A stretch of 64,000 nucleotides of DNA. Source: Mycobacterium ahvazicum. Lineage in GTDB: Bacteria > Actinomycetota > Actinomycetes > Mycobacteriales > Mycobacteriaceae. Below are positions 27,916 through 38,744 of this stretch, in pieces (the first letter of the stretch is position 1; each line of letters opens with the position of its first letter). Below the pieces are notes generated by a model. That model worked only from the letters and a program-made list of their open reading frames with translations. It did no database searches and was not told the origin of the DNA. Where the stretch lies: NCBI RefSeq assembly GCF_900176255.2, contig NZ_FXEG02000002.1:372001-436000 (forward strand). Reading direction: 5' to 3'. Both the position numbers and the translations under genes were made by a program.

Positions 27916-28623
27916 ATGAGCAAGAACAGCAAGGCATACCGCGCCGCCGCCGAGAAGGTGGATCGCGACAACCTGTACACCCCGCTCCAGGCCGCCAAGC
28001 TCGCCAAGGAGACGGCGTCGACCAAACAGGACTCGACCGTCGAGGTGGCGATCCGGCTCGGCGTCGACCCGCGCAAGGCGGACCAGATGGTCCGCGGCAC
28101 GGTCAACCTGCCGCACGGCACCGGTAAGACCGCCCGGGTCGCGGTGTTCGCCGTCGGCGACAAGGCCGAAGAGGCCACCGCCGCGGGTGCCGACGTGGTC
28201 GGCAGCGACGACCTGATCGAGAAGATCCAGGGCGGTTTCCTCGACTTCGACGCCGCGATCGCCACGCCGGACCAGATGGCCAAGGTCGGGCGCATCGCGC
28301 GCATCCTGGGCCCGCGCGGCCTGATGCCGAACCCCAAGACCGGCACGGTGACGCCCGACATCGCCAAGGCCGTCAACGACATCAAGGGCGGAAAGATCAA
28401 CTTCCGCATCGACAAGCAGGCCAACCTGCACTTCGTGATCGGCAAGGCGTCGTTCGACGAGAAGAACCTCGCGGAGAACTACGGCGCCGCGATCGACGAG
28501 GTGCTGCGGCTCAAGCCGTCGTCGTCGAAGGGTCGCTACCTGAAGAAGATCACCGTGTCGACGACCACCGGCCCGGGCATTCCGGTCGACCCGGCCGTCA
28601 CCCGCAACTTCACCGAAGCGTAG
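27916..28623 (+). CDS. rplA: 50S ribosomal protein L1
   Basis: Forms the mobile L1 stalk beside the E site and, in many bacteria, represses its own operon by binding leader RNA. It is 235 residues long, with the signature [21 protein letters not shown] near residues 128-148 and the [22 protein letters not shown]-terminal block. It is the last gene of the nusG-rplK-rplA run. The ECF sigma factor gene converges on it, with only 24 bases between. Confidence 0.98.
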   Translation: MSKNSKAYRAAAEKVDRDNLYTPLQAAKLAKETASTKQDSTVEVAIRLGVDPRKADQMVRGTVNLPHGTGKTARVAVFAVGDKAEEATAAGADVVGSDDLIEKIQGGFLDFDAAIATPDQMAKVGRIARILGPRGLMPNPKTGTVTPDIAKAVNDIKGGKINFRIDKQANLHFVIGKASFDEKNLAENYGAAIDEVLRLKPSSSKGRYLKKITVSTTTGPGIPVDPAVTRNFTEA

Positions 28624-28647
28624 GTTTTTCGCGCTGGGCGCGCCTGA

Positions 28648-29874
28648 TTATCCGCCGCACTCGGCGATGCGCCGCCGCAGGAAGTCGCGCCCCGACTCAG
28701 AACCGCCTGACTCCAACGCGATCCGGTACCAGGTGAGTGCTTCGATGGGCCGTCCGGCGCGCCGCAGCAGATCGGCCCTTACCGTCGCGACCAGATTCGA
28801 GTGGGTCAGCCGGGGATCACGCGCCGCTTCGTCCAGCGCGCGAAGCCCGGCGTCGGGACCGTCGCGCAAGCCCACCGCCATTGCGCGGTTGGCGCGCGCC
28901 ACCGGCGAACCCGTCAGCTCCACCAGCCGGTCGTAGGCCGTGCAGATGGTGACCCAGTCGGTCTGCTCCCATGACGGCGCCGTCGCGTGCACCGCGGCGA
29001 TCACGGCCTGGGGCAGATAGGGGCCCGCGGCAGGTGGGGCACCCTCGGCCAGCCGCAACCGGTGCAGGCCGCGCGCGACGCGGCTGCGGTCCCACTTGCC
29101 GCGGTCCTGGTCTTGCAGCGGCACCAGCATCCCGTTGTCGTCGATCCGCGTCGCTCGCCGCGAGTCGTGCAGCAGCGTCAGCGCGGCCAAGGCGTGGGCC
29201 TCGCGCTCGTCCGGCATCAGCACGCACAACTCGCCGGCCAACCGGACACCCTCGTCGCATAGTTCGTCGCGAATCGCCGACGGACCCCCAGTCGACCAAT
29301 AGCCCTCGGTGAACACCGAATAGATACAACCGAGCACATGCGGTGTCCGCTCGGGTAGCAGCTGTGCCGGCGGTACCCGCAGCGGGATGTTGGCGTGACG
29401 AATCTTGTTCTTGGCGCGCGTGATTCGTTGACCGACGGCGGTGTCCGTCTGCAACAGGGCTCGTGCGATCTCGGGGACGGTCAAGCCGGACACCAGCCGC
29501 AGCGTCAGCGCCAATTGCGACTGGCGGTCCAGCGCCGGATGGGCACAGGTGAACATCATCCGCAGCTCGTCGTCGCGAACCGGATGCGGGTCGGTGTGCT
29601 CGGTGCGAGCCCTGATCTCGTCCACGAAAGCCGCCAATTCCTTTCCGGGACGGACGGATTCGCGGCGCAGCCGATCCCGGGCACGGTTGCGGGCAACGGT
29701 GACCAGCCACCCGCCGGGGCGCTCAGGCACACCGTCGCGGGGCCAGCTGCGCAGCGCCTCGGCGCAGGCCTCCTGGACGGCGTCCTCGGCGACGGTGAGG
29801 TCGCCGGACCAGCGCGCGAGCGCGGCGACGGCGGGACCCCATTCCCGGCGGAAGACGCCGTCCAGGTTGGTCAT
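28648..29874 (-). CDS. ECF RNA polymerase sigma factor, ECF42-like with C-terminal TPR-like extension
   Basis: A 408-residue sigma-70-family factor. Region 2 covers about residues 5-75 (DLTVAEDAVQEACAEALRSWP), and region 4 lies near 105-155 (LTLRLVSGLTVPEIARALLQTDTAVGQRI). The remaining 250 residues form the helical extension characteristic of the ECF42 group, including LPERTPHVLGCIYSVFTEGYW and a repeat-like RADLLRRAGRPIEALTWY. ECF42 factors have no classical anti-sigma factor and are encoded next to YCII/DGPF-domain proteins, as here, nine bases upstream. The C-terminal extension is thought to control activity. Confidence 0.92.
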   Translation of the reverse strand: MTNLDGVFRREWGPAVAALARWSGDLTVAEDAVQEACAEALRSWPRDGVPERPGGWLVTVARNRARDRLRRESVRPGKELAAFVDEIRARTEHTDPHPVRDDELRMMFTCAHPALDRQSQLALTLRLVSGLTVPEIARALLQTDTAVGQRITRAKNKIRHANIPLRVPPAQLLPERTPHVLGCIYSVFTEGYWSTGGPSAIRDELCDEGVRLAGELCVLMPDEREAHALAALTLLHDSRRATRIDDNGMLVPLQDQDRGKWDRSRVARGLHRLRLAEGAPPAAGPYLPQAVIAAVHATAPSWEQTDWVTICTAYDRLVELTGSPVARANRAMAVGLRDGPDAGLRALDEAARDPRLTHSNLVATVRADLLRRAGRPIEALTWYRIALESGGSESGRDFLRRRIAECGG

Positions 29875-29883
29875 TGCGGGCGG

Positions 29884-30582
29884 TTAGAGTCCCGAGATTC
29901 CAGCGAGCTGCCGCAGCTGCACCGTCGAAGCGGGAATCATCGACGCTATCTTGATGGCCTCGTCGCGATCCGCGGCACCCAATAGGTAGATCCCGGTGGC
30001 GATTTCGGCGCCCTCCACATAAGGCCCGTCGGTAATCAGGACCTCACCGTCGCGCACCCGCACGGTCGTCGCGGTGGACCGATCGTGCAACGCGGCGCCG
30101 CCAACGATGTGATCGCCGGCGGCCGCGTGCAGATCCGCGTGCTTGGCGGCCACCGCTTCCCATTCCGGCGTGCCGGGGGTGTGTGCCTTCTCGGCCGGTT
30201 CCAGCAGCAGCGCCAGCCAGTCGTTGCCGGTGAGCGGGCGGGACGGGTCCAGCGCGTGGACCGCGGGCCACACCTCGACGGCCCCATAGCCGGCGAGCGG
30301 GATGTCGCGCGCCAGCCCCAGCGCTTCGTCGAGATTTTCCGCTTCGAACACGTAGTAGCCGCAGGCCACCTCGGCGGACTCAGCGAACGGGCCGTCGGTG
30401 ACCACTCGGGTGTCCGGGCCGCCGGTGATGACCGCCGCGGCGGCCGCGGGCGCCAGGGCGTCGCCGGATTTGATCGCCGGGCCGGCTTTAGCGTGGAAGC
30501 TCTCCCACGCCGCCATCGCGGTGGCCGGGTCGTCGGGTGTGCGGTCCTGCTCTTTGCTGATCAACAGCGCGAAATACTGCAT
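29884..30582 (-). CDS. Tandem YCII/DGPF-domain protein, partner of the ECF sigma factor
   Basis: A 232-residue protein made of two fused YCII-related domains. The first carries VVTDGPFAESAEVACGYYVFEA near residues 75-96, and the second carries LITDGPYVEGAEIATGIYLLGA near 190-211. Single DGPF proteins of about 120 residues are the usual neighbours of ECF42 factors; this is a head-to-tail fusion, with DGPF in the first copy and DGPY in the second. Function is unknown, and in ECF42 systems these proteins have been proposed as targets or sensors. The ATG at 30582 has GGAGGTGA six bases before it, one of the best ribosome-binding sites in the window. Confidence 0.88.
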   Translation of the reverse strand: MQYFALLISKEQDRTPDDPATAMAAWESFHAKAGPAIKSGDALAPAAAAAVITGGPDTRVVTDGPFAESAEVACGYYVFEAENLDEALGLARDIPLAGYGAVEVWPAVHALDPSRPLTGNDWLALLLEPAEKAHTPGTPEWEAVAAKHADLHAAAGDHIVGGAALHDRSTATTVRVRDGEVLITDGPYVEGAEIATGIYLLGAADRDEAIKIASMIPASTVQLRQLAGISGL

Positions 30583-30674
30583 GTTCGTCACCTCCGATAG
30601 CGAGCGAAGCCTCGTGCTCCACTCTCTACCCATCCGACGAACGACGCAGCGCTAATCCGACAGCGCGGCGAAAA

Positions 30675-31571
30675 TCAGGCCGAGGCGCCCGGCTTGAGGT
30701 AGGTCACCAGGCTGCAGTCCAGCATCTCGTCACCGAAGTAGTGCTCGCAGCCGCGTAGGTACTTCATGTAGCGCTCGTAAACCTCTTCGGAAGTGACCTC
30801 GATGGCCTTGTCCTTGTTGGACTCCAGCGTGTCACCCCAGATGTGCAGCGTCTTGACGTAATGGTCGCGTAGTGAAAGCGGTTCGGGGACAACGAAACCC
30901 GCCTTCTCGCCGTGTTCGACCATCATCTCGGTGGTTGGCAGGCGACCACCCGGGAAGATCTCGGTGACGATGAACTTGATGAAACGCACGGTTTCGAAGG
31001 TGAGCTTCTTGCCGCGGGCGTTCAGGTTGTACGGGTGATAGCTGACGCTGCTCTGCACGGTCATCCGGCCGTCCTCGGGCATGATGTCGAACGTCCGCTT
31101 GAAGAAGTCGTCGTAGTTCTCGTGGCCGAAGTGCTCGAACGCCTCGATCGAGACGATCCGGTCGACGGGCTCGTTGAAGTCCTCCCAGTTCAGCAGCCGC
31201 ACCTCACGGGAGCGGTTTGTGTCGATCGCACCCAGCACCTGCTCGCAGCGGGCGTGCTGATTCTTCGACAGGGTCAAGCCGATGACGTTGACGTCGTAGC
31301 GCTCCACGGCGCGGCGCATGGTGGTGCCCCAGCCGCAGCCGATGTCGAGCAGGGTCATGCCGGGTTGGAGGTCCAGCTTGTCCAGGTTGAGGTCGATCTT
31401 GGCGTATTGAGCCTCTTCGAGGGTCAGGTCGGACGGCTCGAAGTACGCGCAACTGTAGGTTCGGGTGGGGTCCTGAAACAGGGCGAAGAAATCGTCGGAG
31501 ACGTCGTAGTGCGCCTGGATATCCTCCGAACGCGTTCGGAACTTCGTCGCACTAGTCGGTTGCTCTGCCAT
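30675..31571 (-). CDS. mmaA4: Hydroxymycolate synthase MmaA4 (Hma)
   Basis: A SAM-dependent mycolic acid methyltransferase that adds a methyl and a hydroxyl at the distal position of the meromycolate, the common precursor of keto- and methoxy-mycolates. It is 298 residues long and starts [19 protein letters not shown]. The SAM loop is [16 protein letters not shown]. MmaA4-specific sequence includes [23 protein letters not shown] and the C-terminal [20 protein letters not shown]. It is the distal gene of the five-gene cluster. It precedes mmaA3 by 144 bases, enough for its own promoter. Confidence 0.95.
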   Translation of the reverse strand: MAEQPTSATKFRTRSEDIQAHYDVSDDFFALFQDPTRTYSCAYFEPSDLTLEEAQYAKIDLNLDKLDLQPGMTLLDIGCGWGTTMRRAVERYDVNVIGLTLSKNQHARCEQVLGAIDTNRSREVRLLNWEDFNEPVDRIVSIEAFEHFGHENYDDFFKRTFDIMPEDGRMTVQSSVSYHPYNLNARGKKLTFETVRFIKFIVTEIFPGGRLPTTEMMVEHGEKAGFVVPEPLSLRDHYVKTLHIWGDTLESNKDKAIEVTSEEVYERYMKYLRGCEHYFGDEMLDCSLVTYLKPGASA

Positions 31572-31715
31572 TTGCGTTTAGTCTCCTGAATTCACTGCTT
31601 TCAAACCCGTTGCCCATCTTCGCCCGATTGACCAGCAACGATACCCACACCCGATCGGGCTGCTTAACTGCCGGTGGCGCTTGACGCACGGCCCCCCGCG
31701 GCCCGACCCATCAGT

Positions 31716-32597
31716 CTACTTTTCCAGGGTGAACTGGTTGCAGTCGATATAGCCCATCCGGAACGCGTTGGCGCAGCCGGTCAGGAATTTCATGTACCGC
31801 TCGTAGACCTCTTCGGACTGTATTTCGACGGCTTGGTCCTTATGAGCCGTGAGGGCATCGGCCCACAGGTCGAGGGTGCGGGCGAAGTCGGACTGCAGTG
31901 ACTGGCGCCGGGTGACGTCGAAACCGGCCTTGGCGCTGTGGTCCTCCACCTTCTCGATGGACGGCAGGCGGCCGCCCGGGAAGATGTCGGTCAGGATGAA
32001 CCGGATGAACTTCGCCATCTCGATCGTCACCGGAATGCCGCGCTCCGTCATCTGCGTGGGATGCAAGGCGGTGATCGAATGCAGCAGCATTACCCCGTCA
32101 TCCGGCAGGACGTCGTAGGCGAATTTAAAGAAGTCGTCGTAGCGGTCGAAGCCGAAGTGCTCGAGCGCTTCGATGATGACGATGCGGTCGACCTGCTCGG
32201 TGAAATCCGCCCAGTCGGTCAGCAGCACCCGGTGTGAGCGCTTCGAGTCGAGGGTGCCGAGCACCTGCTGGCAGTAGGCGTCCTGGTTCTTGGACAAGGT
32301 CACCCCGACGACGTTGACGTCGTACTTCTCGACGGCGCGCTTCATCATCGAACCCCAGCCACAACCGATGTCGAGCAGGGTCATCCCCGGCTCCAGCGCC
32401 AGTTTGTCGAGTGTGAGATCCAGCTTCGCGACCTGCGCCTCGTGCAGCGACATGCCCTCGTGGGGAAAGTATGCGCAGCTGTACGTGCGGGTCGGATCCT
32501 GGAACAGCGCGAAGAATTCGTTGGACAGGTCGTAGTGCGCCCGAACATCAGCCTCGTTAGACCGCGTCCGCGTGGCACCCGCTGAACTTTCAGACAT
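31716..32597 (-). CDS. mmaA3: Methoxymycolate synthase MmaA3
   Basis: O-methylates the hydroxymycolate made by MmaA4, giving methoxymycolate. It is 293 residues long, the same as Mtb MmaA3, and starts MSESSAGATRTRSNEADVRAH-like, with SAM motif [16 protein letters not shown] and the C-terminal FRMGYIDCNQFTLEK. The ATG at 32597 is chosen over a start 13 codons upstream because GGGGGGA lies immediately before it. That ribosome-binding site and the ATG sit in the 3' arm of a strong inverted repeat (32596-32666), so translation may be restrained by RNA structure. Confidence 0.93.
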   Translation of the reverse strand: MSESSAGATRTRSNEADVRAHYDLSNEFFALFQDPTRTYSCAYFPHEGMSLHEAQVAKLDLTLDKLALEPGMTLLDIGCGWGSMMKRAVEKYDVNVVGVTLSKNQDAYCQQVLGTLDSKRSHRVLLTDWADFTEQVDRIVIIEALEHFGFDRYDDFFKFAYDVLPDDGVMLLHSITALHPTQMTERGIPVTIEMAKFIRFILTDIFPGGRLPSIEKVEDHSAKAGFDVTRRQSLQSDFARTLDLWADALTAHKDQAVEIQSEEVYERYMKFLTGCANAFRMGYIDCNQFTLEK

Positions 32598-32666
32598 ATG
32601 TCCCCCCGGTGGACATGGCTCCCGGCGGGAGACCATCTGGGGGACCCTACACCCGGGGGGACGTAT
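32596..32666 (-). promoter_or_regulatory. Hairpin enclosing the mmaA3 ribosome-binding site
   Basis: Arms 32653-32666 and 32596-32609 are complementary at 13 of 14 positions, including a run of six C facing six G. The 3' arm on the mRNA contains the GGGGGGA ribosome-binding site and two bases of the mmaA3 ATG. A second GC-rich hairpin (CTCCC-GCC-GGGAG) lies in the loop. It could sequester the start site or end transcription from the upstream methyltransferase gene; there is no T-tract. Confidence 0.6.
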
Positions 32667-32741
32667 CGCTCGGATTTGAGCTGCGATGCCACCGGGTTTC
32701 TCGATCGGCGATCCGCCACCTGTCCGGGGCGGACGCGATCG

Positions 32742-33605
32742 CTACTTCTCCAGGGTGAATTGGTTGACGTCGATGTAGCCGACCCGGAACGCATTGGCGC
32801 AGCCGGTCAGGTATTTCATGTAGCGCTCGTAGACCTCTTCGGACTGGATCTCGATGGCCTCGTCCTTGTGCGATTCCAGCGCCGCTGCCCACAGATCGAG
32901 GGTCCTGGCGTAGTGCGGCTGCAGCGATTGGCGCCGGGTCAACCGGAAACCGTGCTTCGACGAGTGGTCCTCCACCTTCTCGATGGAGGGCAGCCGGCCG
33001 CCCGGGAAGATCTCGGTGACGATGAACTTGATGAAGCGGGCCATCTCGAAGGTCAGCGGTATGCCACGTTCGACGATCTGTGGCCCCGTCAATCCGGTGA
33101 TCGTGTGCAGCAGCATCACGCCGTCATCGGGCAGTACGCTGTGCGCCATCGTGAAGAAGTCGTCGTAGCGGTCGTGGCCGAAGTGCTCGAATGCGCCGAT
33201 CGACACGATGCGGTCCACGGGCTCGTCGAACTGTTCCCAGCCGGCTAGCAGCACTTGCTTGCTGCGGCTGTTGTCCATCTCGTCGAACGACTGCTGCACG
33301 TGCGCGGCCTGGTTCTTGGACAACGTCAGCCCGACGACGTTCACGTCGTACTTCTCCACCGCGCGGCGCATCGTGGCACCCCAGCCGCAGCCGACGTCGA
33401 GCAGGGTCATGCCCGGTTGCAGGCCGAGCTTGCCCAGCGCGAGGTCGATCTTGGCGAGCTGGGCTTCTTCGAGCGTCATGTCGTCGCGCTCGAAGTAGGC
33501 GCAGCTGTAGGTCTGGCTGGGATCCAGGAACAGCCGGAAGAAGTCGTCGGACAGGTCGTAGTGTGCCTGCACATCGGCGAAGTGCGGTGTCAGTTTCCGA
33601 GCCAT
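32742..33605 (-). CDS. Mycolic acid cyclopropane synthase, MmaA2-like (copy 1)
   Basis: A 287-residue SAM-dependent cyclopropane synthase of the MmaA2/CmaA type, starting MARKLTPHFADVQAHYDLSD. Its SAM motif is [28 protein letters not shown] and [23 protein letters not shown] resemble Mtb MmaA2 more than CmaA1. It ends FRVGYIDVNQFTLEK. MmaA2 forms the distal cis-cyclopropane of alpha-mycolates. It lies next to a close paralogue encoded just upstream, so one of the two is an extra copy relative to Mtb. The ATG at 33605 is preceded by GGAAGG and AAAGG. Confidence 0.9.
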   Translation of the reverse strand: MARKLTPHFADVQAHYDLSDDFFRLFLDPSQTYSCAYFERDDMTLEEAQLAKIDLALGKLGLQPGMTLLDVGCGWGATMRRAVEKYDVNVVGLTLSKNQAAHVQQSFDEMDNSRSKQVLLAGWEQFDEPVDRIVSIGAFEHFGHDRYDDFFTMAHSVLPDDGVMLLHTITGLTGPQIVERGIPLTFEMARFIKFIVTEIFPGGRLPSIEKVEDHSSKHGFRLTRRQSLQPHYARTLDLWAAALESHKDEAIEIQSEEVYERYMKYLTGCANAFRVGYIDVNQFTLEK

Positions 33606-33656
33606 GACCTTTTGCCTTCCTGACGAAAACGCACCTAAAGATACCCTGCGCATGCG

Positions 33657-33679
33657 CCGGGACCGATCATCGATCCCGG
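33657..33679 (-). terminator. Palindrome between the two mmaA2-like genes
   Basis: CCGGGAtCGAT...ATCGGtCCCGG-type near-palindrome of 23 bases, 18 bases past the stop of the upstream copy. There is no T-tract. It could be a structure-only terminator or an mRNA-stabilising hairpin. Confidence 0.4.
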
Positions 33680-33697
33680 GGGGTCACTGCCGGCGGG

Positions 33698-34561
33698 TTA
33701 CTTCGCGAGCGTGAATTGGTTGACGTCGACGTAGCCTTGCCGGAATTTGTCGGCGCAACCGGTCAGGTATTTCATGTAGCGCTCGTAGACCTCTTCGGAC
33801 TGGATCTCGATCGCCTCGTCCTTGCGCGCCCGCAAGGCCGCCGCCCACAGGTCCAGCGTCTTGGCGTAGTGCGGCTGCAGCGACTGGCGGCGCGTCAACG
33901 TGAAACCTGCATCGCGCGAATGTTCTTCCACCATAGGGATTTTCGGCAACCGCCCGCCGGGGAAGATCTCCCGCTGGATGAAGATGATGAAGCGCAACAA
34001 GTCGATGGAGATGGGCAAGCCCAGGTCGATGATTTCCTGCTTGGTGAAGTCGGTGATCGTGTGCAGCAGCATCACGCCGTCGCCGGGCAGCACGTGATAG
34101 GCCATCTTGAAGAAATCGCCGTAGCGGTCGTGGCCGAAGTGCTCGAACGCGCCGATCGACACGATGCGGTCCACCGGCTCGTCGAACTCTTCCCAGCCGG
34201 CCAGCAGCACGCGCTTGCCGCGGGGGTTGTCCATCTCGTCGAACGACTTCTGCACGTGCGCGGCCTGGTTCTTGGACAGCGTCAGCCCGATGACGTTCAC
34301 GTCGTACTTCTCGATCGCGCGGCGCATGGTGGCGCCCCAGCCGCACCCGACGTCGAGCAGCGTCATACCGGGCCGCAGGCCCAGCTTGCCCAGCGACAAA
34401 TCGATCTTGGCGAGCTGGGCTTCCTCGAGCGTCATGTCGTCGCGCTCGAAGTAGGCGCAGCTGTAAGTCTGGCTGGGATCCAGGAACAGCCGGTAGAAGT
34501 CGTCGGACAGGTCGTAATGCGCCTGTACGTCGTCGAAGTGTGGTTCCAGTTTTTGAGCCAT
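33698..34561 (-). CDS. Mycolic acid cyclopropane synthase, MmaA2-like (copy 2)
   Basis: A 287-residue paralogue of the previous gene, starting MAQKLEPHFDDVQAHYDLSD, with [36 protein letters not shown] and the same C-terminal DVNQFTLAK. It differs most in the middle: [38 protein letters not shown] replaces the sequence around residues 175-205 that lines the acyl channel in related structures. This suggests a different chain position or substrate. Mtb has one gene in this position, so either copy may be the true MmaA2 orthologue. The ATG at 34561 opens the domain directly. Confidence 0.9.
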   Translation of the reverse strand: MAQKLEPHFDDVQAHYDLSDDFYRLFLDPSQTYSCAYFERDDMTLEEAQLAKIDLSLGKLGLRPGMTLLDVGCGWGATMRRAIEKYDVNVIGLTLSKNQAAHVQKSFDEMDNPRGKRVLLAGWEEFDEPVDRIVSIGAFEHFGHDRYGDFFKMAYHVLPGDGVMLLHTITDFTKQEIIDLGLPISIDLLRFIIFIQREIFPGGRLPKIPMVEEHSRDAGFTLTRRQSLQPHYAKTLDLWAAALRARKDEAIEIQSEEVYERYMKYLTGCADKFRQGYVDVNQFTLAK

Positions 34562-34701
34562 CAGCGTGCGCCCTCCCCGCAAAAACGCATCGAACATCCC
34601 CCGAGCCCGAGTGGGCAAAATTTTATTACTCAGCATCTGCCCGTATTGACGAACGGCGAAACCTCGCAGTTCAACCCGACTGTCATGTCGGGCGTGTCGC
34701 G

Positions 34702-36578
<1,877 letters not shown>

Positions 36579-37925
36579 CTAGACCTCCACGTCGGAGGAA
36601 TGCTCGCGGCTGACCTCGACCATGAAGTTGGCGAAGTACCCGGTGAGTTGCGGGTCCGACATCATCTGCCACTTCGGCGCGAGCAGCTTCATGTACCGCT
36701 CGACGTAGAGGAACTGCTTGCCGATCAACACCAACTCGCGCGGCAGCTTCACGTCGTAGGCATCGGCCAGCGTCGACAGCTGCCGGCCGATGTCGGCATA
36801 CGACATGTCGCCCAGCGTCGACATGGTCAGCGGGGTGGCGAAGCGCTCCAGGTCCTTGGCGGCCTGGGCTTCGGGCTTGACCGTGCCGACGGCTCCCATC
36901 AGCACGACGATCTTGCCGGCCGCGGCATGGTCCTTCTTGACCAGCAACGCGTACACCAATTCGCGCAGCAACCAACGGGTGCGCGGGTCGATGCGGCCCA
37001 TAATGCCGAAGTCGAAGAACACGATGCGGCCCTGGTCGTCGACGTACAGGTTGCCCGCGTGCAGGTCGCCGTGGAACAACCCGTGCCGCAGCCCGCCCTC
37101 GAAAAGCGAGAACAGCAGCGCCTTCACCAGTTCGACGCCGTCGAACCCGGCCTTGCGGATGGCGGCGACGTCGTCGATGCGGATGCCCTGCACCCGTTCC
37201 ATCGTCAGCACACGATCGCTGGTGAAGTCCCAGTGCACGGTCGGCACCCGGATGTTGCGGCCCAACGGCGACACGTGCAGATGCGAGACCCAGGCCTCCA
37301 TCGACTGCGCCTCGAGACGGAAATTCAGCTCCTCGGCCAGGTTGGCCGAGAAGTCGGCGACCACGTCCTGCGCCGAGAGCCGGCGGCCCAGCTTGGCCAG
37401 CTCGACGGCCTGGGCGAAGCGTTTCAGGATCTGCAGGTCGGCGGCCACCCGGCGGCGGATACCCGGACGCTGGATCTTGACCACCACCTCCTCGCCGCTG
37501 TGCAGCGTGGCGTAGTGCACCTGCGCGATGGACGCCGAGGCGAACGGCGTCTCATCCCACTTGGCGAACAGGTCGGCCGGGTCGGCGCCGAGCTCCTCGA
37601 CGAACAGCTTGTGCACCTCTTCGGAGTCGGCCGGCGGGACCCGGTCCAGCAGGCCGCGGAATTCGCGGGACAGCGACTCGCCGAACGCGCCCGGGCTGGA
37701 CGCGATGATCTGGCCGAACTTCACATACGTCGGGCCCAGGTCGGCGAAGGTCTGGGGGAGCTGCTTGATCACCTTCTGCTGCCACGGGCCCCGGCCCGGC
37801 AGCTTGGTGACGACGCGAGCGGCGGAGCGAGTGACCTGCCAACCGGTGACCGCGACCCGGGCCGCTTCGATCGGCAACGGCACCCGGTCGAGCCTGGCCA
37901 CGTCTCGGTGTTTGGTAGAGCTCAT
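36579..37925 (-). CDS. ABC1/UbiB-family atypical kinase
   Basis: A 448-residue protein matching Mtb Rv0647c. The ABC1 KxGQ motif is at residues 69-72 (YVKFGQIIASSPG), the A-rich ASIAQVH loop is near 120, the catalytic stretch is FHGDLHAGN, and the metal-binding motif is FFDFG. These ATP-binding proteins are linked to isoprenoid-lipid or quinone handling in other bacteria. ATG at 37925 gives the normal N-terminus; ten further codons upstream are possible but unlike the family. It is coupled to lipG downstream. Confidence 0.92.
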   Translation of the reverse strand: MSSTKHRDVARLDRVPLPIEAARVAVTGWQVTRSAARVVTKLPGRGPWQQKVIKQLPQTFADLGPTYVKFGQIIASSPGAFGESLSREFRGLLDRVPPADSEEVHKLFVEELGADPADLFAKWDETPFASASIAQVHYATLHSGEEVVVKIQRPGIRRRVAADLQILKRFAQAVELAKLGRRLSAQDVVADFSANLAEELNFRLEAQSMEAWVSHLHVSPLGRNIRVPTVHWDFTSDRVLTMERVQGIRIDDVAAIRKAGFDGVELVKALLFSLFEGGLRHGLFHGDLHAGNLYVDDQGRIVFFDFGIMGRIDPRTRWLLRELVYALLVKKDHAAAGKIVVLMGAVGTVKPEAQAAKDLERFATPLTMSTLGDMSYADIGRQLSTLADAYDVKLPRELVLIGKQFLYVERYMKLLAPKWQMMSDPQLTGYFANFMVEVSREHSSDVEV

Positions 37926-38006
37926 CTGTGCAGTCTGCCAAACCAGGGCTGCCAAGGCCCAACTCGCTGTCCGGTGAGCAGGCGTTTTACCGATCCGGCC
38001 CAGTGC

Positions 38007-38594
38007 TCACGCCTTTTTCCAAGGCGTGACCCAGCCCTCGATGGCCCAGCCCTCCAGCCCCGCGATCAGGTCGTACATCGTGGCTCCGTCGATGGTCTCC
38101 CGGACGATGTCGGCGTGCCCCGCGTGACGGGCCAGCTCGTTGATGACGTGCAGGATCACCCACCGCACCGACCAGGCATCCAGGTCCTTGGGAAACCACG
38201 GAACATCGTGTGGCACCGGCACCCGGGCGTCCAGGTCGGCGGTTTCCACCAGGCGCAGCGACGCCGCGTTCTGTTCGGCGAAATCCCGCAGCAACCCGTC
38301 CAGCGTCTCGTCGGGCCGCATCACGTGCTGGTCCGCGAACGCCTCGGCGTCGAACGGCCGGGGATCTTGCGGCGCCGCGTCCGGTGCGGCCGCGACCCGT
38401 GCCATCCAGCTGCGTTGCATCCGGGTGACGTGCTTGACCAGCCCTCCGACCGACAGCGCACTGGCCGACGGTGACGACCGGGCCTGCTCGTCGGTGAGGC
38501 CGTAGGACACCGCGAAATAGGAGCCTTGGTGGAACGCCAGGTATTCGCGCAGGGCGCTGCGCTCGTCGGTCACCGGCGGGGCGAGGGCTGGCAT
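38007..38594 (-). CDS. DinB-family (DUF664-type) metal-binding protein
   Basis: A 195-residue four-helix-bundle protein of the DinB superfamily. Metal-ligand-type histidines are seen in VGGLVKHVTRMQ near residue 52 and in ILHVINELARHAGHADIVRE near 155-175. Some members act with mycothiol as S-transferases, and this GHADI motif is typical of those. The actual substrate is unknown. AGGAGG lies seven bases before the ATG at 38594. It is separated from the ABC1 gene by 81 bases. Confidence 0.85.
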   Translation of the reverse strand: MPALAPPVTDERSALREYLAFHQGSYFAVSYGLTDEQARSSPSASALSVGGLVKHVTRMQRSWMARVAAAPDAAPQDPRPFDAEAFADQHVMRPDETLDGLLRDFAEQNAASLRLVETADLDARVPVPHDVPWFPKDLDAWSVRWVILHVINELARHAGHADIVRETIDGATMYDLIAGLEGWAIEGWVTPWKKA

Positions 38595-38732
38595 GATCAA
38601 TCCTCCTGGTTGAGCGGGTAGTCGGCGCACGGCTGTGTCGTCAGGTCATCCGTAGCGCCGAGTTTTCCAGCTACCGGTGACAGCTTTGCGCTGCGCCGAC
38701 GGCTTAACCTCCGGCGCCGGGCCGTCGCGCGT

Positions 38733-38738
38733 TAAGGT
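38733..38738 (+). promoter_or_regulatory. Candidate -10 element for leaderless GH38 mannosidase mRNA
   Basis: TAAGGT fits TANNNT and ends six bases before the ATG at 38745, where no clear ribosome-binding site is seen. The spacing predicts a leaderless transcript. The -35 region is GC-rich and unremarkable. Confidence 0.35.
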
Positions 38739-38744
38739 GCGGGC

